NCBI RefSeq assembly: GCF_022808695.1
Contig: NZ_JAKZKW010000008.1
Span: 80,364-144,363 of the forward strand
Source of the DNA: Fundidesulfovibrio soli
GTDB taxonomy: Bacteria; Desulfobacterota; Desulfovibrionia; Desulfovibrionales; Desulfovibrionaceae
Reading direction: 5' to 3'
Length of the DNA: 64,000 nucleotides
This document shows positions 61,236-64,000 of this stretch, one piece after another. Under the pieces are notes generated by a model, which was not told the origin of the DNA, searched no databases, and was given only the letters and a program-made list of their open reading frames with translations. A program made the translations under genes and the position numbers. The number at the start of each line of letters is the position of its first letter. The first letter of the stretch is position 1.

Positions 61236-63980
61236 ATGACGCGCCGCCCGATCTTCGCCGCTATTTGGCTCCTGGCTGTCCTGTCCTGCGCCGCCCCGGC
61301 GGCCGCCGCCACACAGACCCTGACCCTGGACCCCAACTGGGACCTGGAAATCACCCTCTCGGACATGGGCGGCAACTCCAAGACCGCCGCGGTGGGCATC
61401 GGCTCGTACACCTATGGAAGCACCACCGTGCCCAAGGTCCTGTTCCAGTCACAGGGAACGGTGGGGCTTACGGTCAAAGCCGTATACAAGGGCTCGCAGT
61501 CAGGCACAGCGAACCTGACTGTCAACTCGCAACGCATCGGCCTGAATTTCAGCAAAGTGGGCACTAACGCCGTCAGCGCCAAGTTCACCAGCGAGAGCTT
61601 CTATTCCGCCGACCAAGTGGATTCGGGCTACGCCAACTACTGGCCCCTGACGATCTACGCGGAGATAACACTTCCGGACGGCATGTCCGGCGATTACTTC
61701 AGCGGGGTAGTTGAGTTCGACATCGCCCAGTTCCGGCATACCTGGGCCAGCGGAGGCTGGTCCGGCCCCGGGTTCCTGGGGGTCTACGACCTGATCTACG
61801 CGCCCAACGGACAGGGCGGATTCAGCATGGGCCGCCAGCCCGTAACAGGCGTCACCTTCGATGTGCAGGCGACGGAGCCCTTCGAGATCACCCCCAGTTC
61901 TCCCACGACCTCAACCGACACCGGTTACAACTGGGGCAAGGCCGATTTCATGATCACCTGCCCGCTCTCGGAGTTCGTGGGCCCCAAGCGCACCGGCACC
62001 CTGGGCTTCACAACAGGTGACGAACCCATGATGGGCGCGCCCATCGAGCTGGCCTTCGGCTACATCCTGGAGGTTTCGGATCAGGGCGTGGAGCGCAAGG
62101 ACATGCTCTCCGGCACCTGGAGCAGGGCCACCTCCAACACGAGGGTGGACAAGGGCGACTGGCTCAGGCTCCAGCCGGTGGCCACTCCCTGGGGCGTGGA
62201 GCTTCCTTACGTGCGGGTGGCGTTCGCGGACGGCCAGGTGCGCGAGGCGGCCCTGACCGACGGCTACGACCCGGACAAGACCGGCGAGACCATCGTCATC
62301 GTGGGCGAGGACGAGCTCCTGGCGAAATCGGTGTGCTGGACCATCAAGTTCACCAACTTCGCGCAGGACCTCTCCATAAACCATAGGGAATACGCCCGCG
62401 AGTTCATCTGGGACAAGCTCATCCAGGCGGGCGTCAACGTAGTGGCCCCGGGTTCCAGCTGGCTGGTGCGCAAGGGTGCCAGCAAGACCATCGGCTACGC
62501 CCTGGAGAAGGGCGCGGATGCGCTGGGTTACCAAAGCCCGCCGCAGCCCGGGGCGCCCCAGGCCGCGGGTGCGGCCTCCACGGTCCAGACGGCGGGCGGG
62601 CGCGGGTTCACGCCGGCCAGCAGCCTCTCCCGGTCCAACGCGGCCGTGGCGAGCATCCTGAGCAACGGGGGCATGACGGCCACCAACGTCACCGGCACGC
62701 TGCGCGTCACCGACGCGGCCAACGTCAGCAGGCTGCTGCCGCCGCGCTCCCAGGTGACCTACAACTCGTCCTTCGGCCCGGTGCTGCCCCTCGACTACAC
62801 GCCCACGCCCTACGACCAGCTGGTCATCACGCCTCCTGATAACGGTTACGTGGGTTCGCTCACGCCGGTGATCAGCATCACGTACAACGGCTATCAGTCC
62901 GCCTACGACCCCCAGACCCTGACCTGCCGCCTCAACGGCGTGCTGGTGCCCTCCTTCACCTCCCTGAGCTGGGCCCAGGCCACGTACCAGGTGCCGGACT
63001 TCGCCAGGCTCACCTACGGGTTCAATACGGTCGAGGCGTCCATCTGGGACAACAAGAGCGGGCCGCAGTTCAAGGCGTCCACGTTTTGGGCCTCGGGGGG
63101 CGTCAAGGCCCCGCTGGGCCTCATGGCCTATCCCGGCCTGACCGGGATGATGCTCTCCTGGATTCCCAGTTCGGAGCGCGATCTGGAGGGATACCACATC
63201 TACAAGGGCTCGAGCCCGGACGCCGTGACCCAGAGGATCACCACCACGCCGGTGCGCAACGCCGTGCACAACCTGCTGGCCGCCAGCGAGCCGGGCCTGG
63301 CCGCGCAGGAGTGGTTCGCCGTGACCGCCGTGGCCTCGGGCATGGAGAGCCCTCGGTCCACACCGGTGCGCGGATCGCTGGGGACGGCATCCGGCCCGGC
63401 GCCGCCCGCCATCACGAACCTGGGCGTGACCCCCGAGGGCCTGGGCGTGCTGGTGGATTTCACCCCCTTGCCGGGGGCGCAGGCCTATCGCCTGGATCGC
63501 TCAGGAGCGGCCCCTGCCTACTTCCGCGCCCCGCCGTTCCGCGACGCGCCGACGAGCGTGCTTGCGGGCTACTCCTGCACGGTGACGCCGCTGGGCCCGG
63601 ATATGGTGCCGGGGTCCCCGTCGGCCTCCCCGGTGCTGACGGTGCAGGACTTCACCACACCCGCGCCCCTGGGCCTCACCGTCCTCCCGGACGACGCCAA
63701 ACGCAAGACCTGGACCCTGCGCTGGGACCCCGCGCTCGCGGGGGTGACTGGCTTCAACGTGTACGAGTCCTTCAACGGGGGGGCTTTCACCAAGCTGCCG
63801 GGGAGCCCGGTCACGAGCACGACCATGACCAGGACCCTCTCCAGGCCGGGGCTCTACGCCTGGAGGATCACCGCAGTGAGCCCCGCCGGGGAGAGCCCCG
63901 CGGGCGCGGCGGTGGTGGGGGGATTCGCCGTGAAGCCCGGTACGATGGTGCCTGGGGCGATCAAGATGCTGCTGCAGTAG
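61236..63980 (+). CDS. Large secreted protein with C-terminal Fn3-like domains
   Basis: A 914-residue exported protein. The signal peptide RRPIFAAIWLLAVLSCAAPAAAA is followed by a beta-rich N-terminal half without a recognised family (about 25-470). A low-complexity Ala/Gly/Ser linker follows (about 430-480), then one region like an Ig/cadherin-type domain (about 535-640). Three fibronectin type III-like domains come last, starting near PLGLMAYPGLTGMMLSWIP, PPAITNLGVTPEGLGVLVDF and PLGLTVLPDDAKRKTWTLRW. There is no membrane anchor or sorting signal at the end. Probably extracellular or surface-bound. ATG 61236 was chosen for the signal peptide. Confidence 0.8.
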   Translation: MTRRPIFAAIWLLAVLSCAAPAAAATQTLTLDPNWDLEITLSDMGGNSKTAAVGIGSYTYGSTTVPKVLFQSQGTVGLTVKAVYKGSQSGTANLTVNSQRIGLNFSKVGTNAVSAKFTSESFYSADQVDSGYANYWPLTIYAEITLPDGMSGDYFSGVVEFDIAQFRHTWASGGWSGPGFLGVYDLIYAPNGQGGFSMGRQPVTGVTFDVQATEPFEITPSSPTTSTDTGYNWGKADFMITCPLSEFVGPKRTGTLGFTTGDEPMMGAPIELAFGYILEVSDQGVERKDMLSGTWSRATSNTRVDKGDWLRLQPVATPWGVELPYVRVAFADGQVREAALTDGYDPDKTGETIVIVGEDELLAKSVCWTIKFTNFAQDLSINHREYAREFIWDKLIQAGVNVVAPGSSWLVRKGASKTIGYALEKGADALGYQSPPQPGAPQAAGAASTVQTAGGRGFTPASSLSRSNAAVASILSNGGMTATNVTGTLRVTDAANVSRLLPPRSQVTYNSSFGPVLPLDYTPTPYDQLVITPPDNGYVGSLTPVISITYNGYQSAYDPQTLTCRLNGVLVPSFTSLSWAQATYQVPDFARLTYGFNTVEASIWDNKSGPQFKASTFWASGGVKAPLGLMAYPGLTGMMLSWIPSSERDLEGYHIYKGSSPDAVTQRITTTPVRNAVHNLLAASEPGLAAQEWFAVTAVASGMESPRSTPVRGSLGTASGPAPPAITNLGVTPEGLGVLVDFTPLPGAQAYRLDRSGAAPAYFRAPPFRDAPTSVLAGYSCTVTPLGPDMVPGSPSASPVLTVQDFTTPAPLGLTVLPDDAKRKTWTLRWDPALAGVTGFNVYESFNGGAFTKLPGSPVTSTTMTRTLSRPGLYAWRITAVSPAGESPAGAAVVGGFAVKPGTMVPGAIKMLLQ

Positions 63981-64000
63981 GAAGCGCCGCCCCCGCCCCC

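Overview
The window is a GC-rich (about two-thirds G+C) bacterial chromosome segment. It is densely coding, with no rRNA, tRNA or CRISPR array that I could see. Gene content points to a Desulfovibrionaceae-type Desulfobacterota (Desulfovibrio/Fundidesulfovibrio-like). The supporting features are an archaeal-style ferredoxin:thioredoxin reductase catalytic subunit with a small redoxin, a fba-gap pair, a ferredoxin-nitroreductase fusion, many PAS/receiver/GGDEF signalling proteins, a tetrathionate reductase-type molybdoenzyme, and short palindromic repeats ending in CCGCCGGAGGC between genes. The assignment is inference from gene content; no marker gene is present.

Layout. 1-3.8 kb: sensor kinase (cut by the left edge), sigma54 response regulator, Hpt protein, and a NarL-type regulator facing them. 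4.0-6.3 kb: a coupled operon for amino-acid binding protein, permease, redoxin and FTR catalytic subunit. 6.3-9.9 kb: tmk, an OB-HD nuclease-like protein, surE, a receiver protein and a Cys-rich secreted protein. 10-12 kb: hairpin repeats and a frameshifted SGNH hydrolase. 12-14.8 kb: chrA-padR with a palindromic operator, divergent from a fumarylacetoacetase-family enzyme. 14.8-20.2 kb: ttrBCA plus a TorD-like chaperone. 20.4-25.4 kb: DegP protease, heavy-metal-type two-component system and a eukaryotic-type UGPase. 25.4-27.6 kb: DMT exporter, AraC regulator and a CMD-family protein. 27.8-32.2 kb: CorA, PAS-GGDEF cyclase and hybrid-like kinase. 32.4-34.4 kb: fba and gap. 34.5-36.9 kb: receiver, nucleoside-recognition protein and lytic transglycosylase. 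37-42.8 kb: a complete siaABCD operon followed by a double-PilZ protein. 43-47.9 kb: secreted proteins, radical SAM, MCP and CheW. 48-51.7 kb: Mla/Pqi-type lipid transport operon. 51.8-58.2 kb: DMT exporter, degenerate GGDEF membrane protein, Hsp20, GSCFA protein, DUF599 protein and nitroreductase. 58.4-59.6 kb: an AT-richer islet with an MmyB-type regulator and a small membrane protein. 59.8-64 kb: VOC, DinB and a large secreted Fn3 protein.

Themes. Signalling dominates. The siaABCD switch (phosphatase SiaA, kinase SiaB, antagonist SiaC, cyclase SiaD) sits directly upstream of a likely c-di-GMP receptor with two PilZ modules, so production and reading of the messenger appear to be encoded together. 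The most unusual signal is a family of three 83-91 nt fold-back elements (10002, 11933, 36207). Their long arms are unrelated in sequence but self-complementary, and they enclose a conserved apical loop of about 27 nt. They lie in the same intergenic spaces as the CCGCCGGAGGC repeats. I do not recognise them as a described family.
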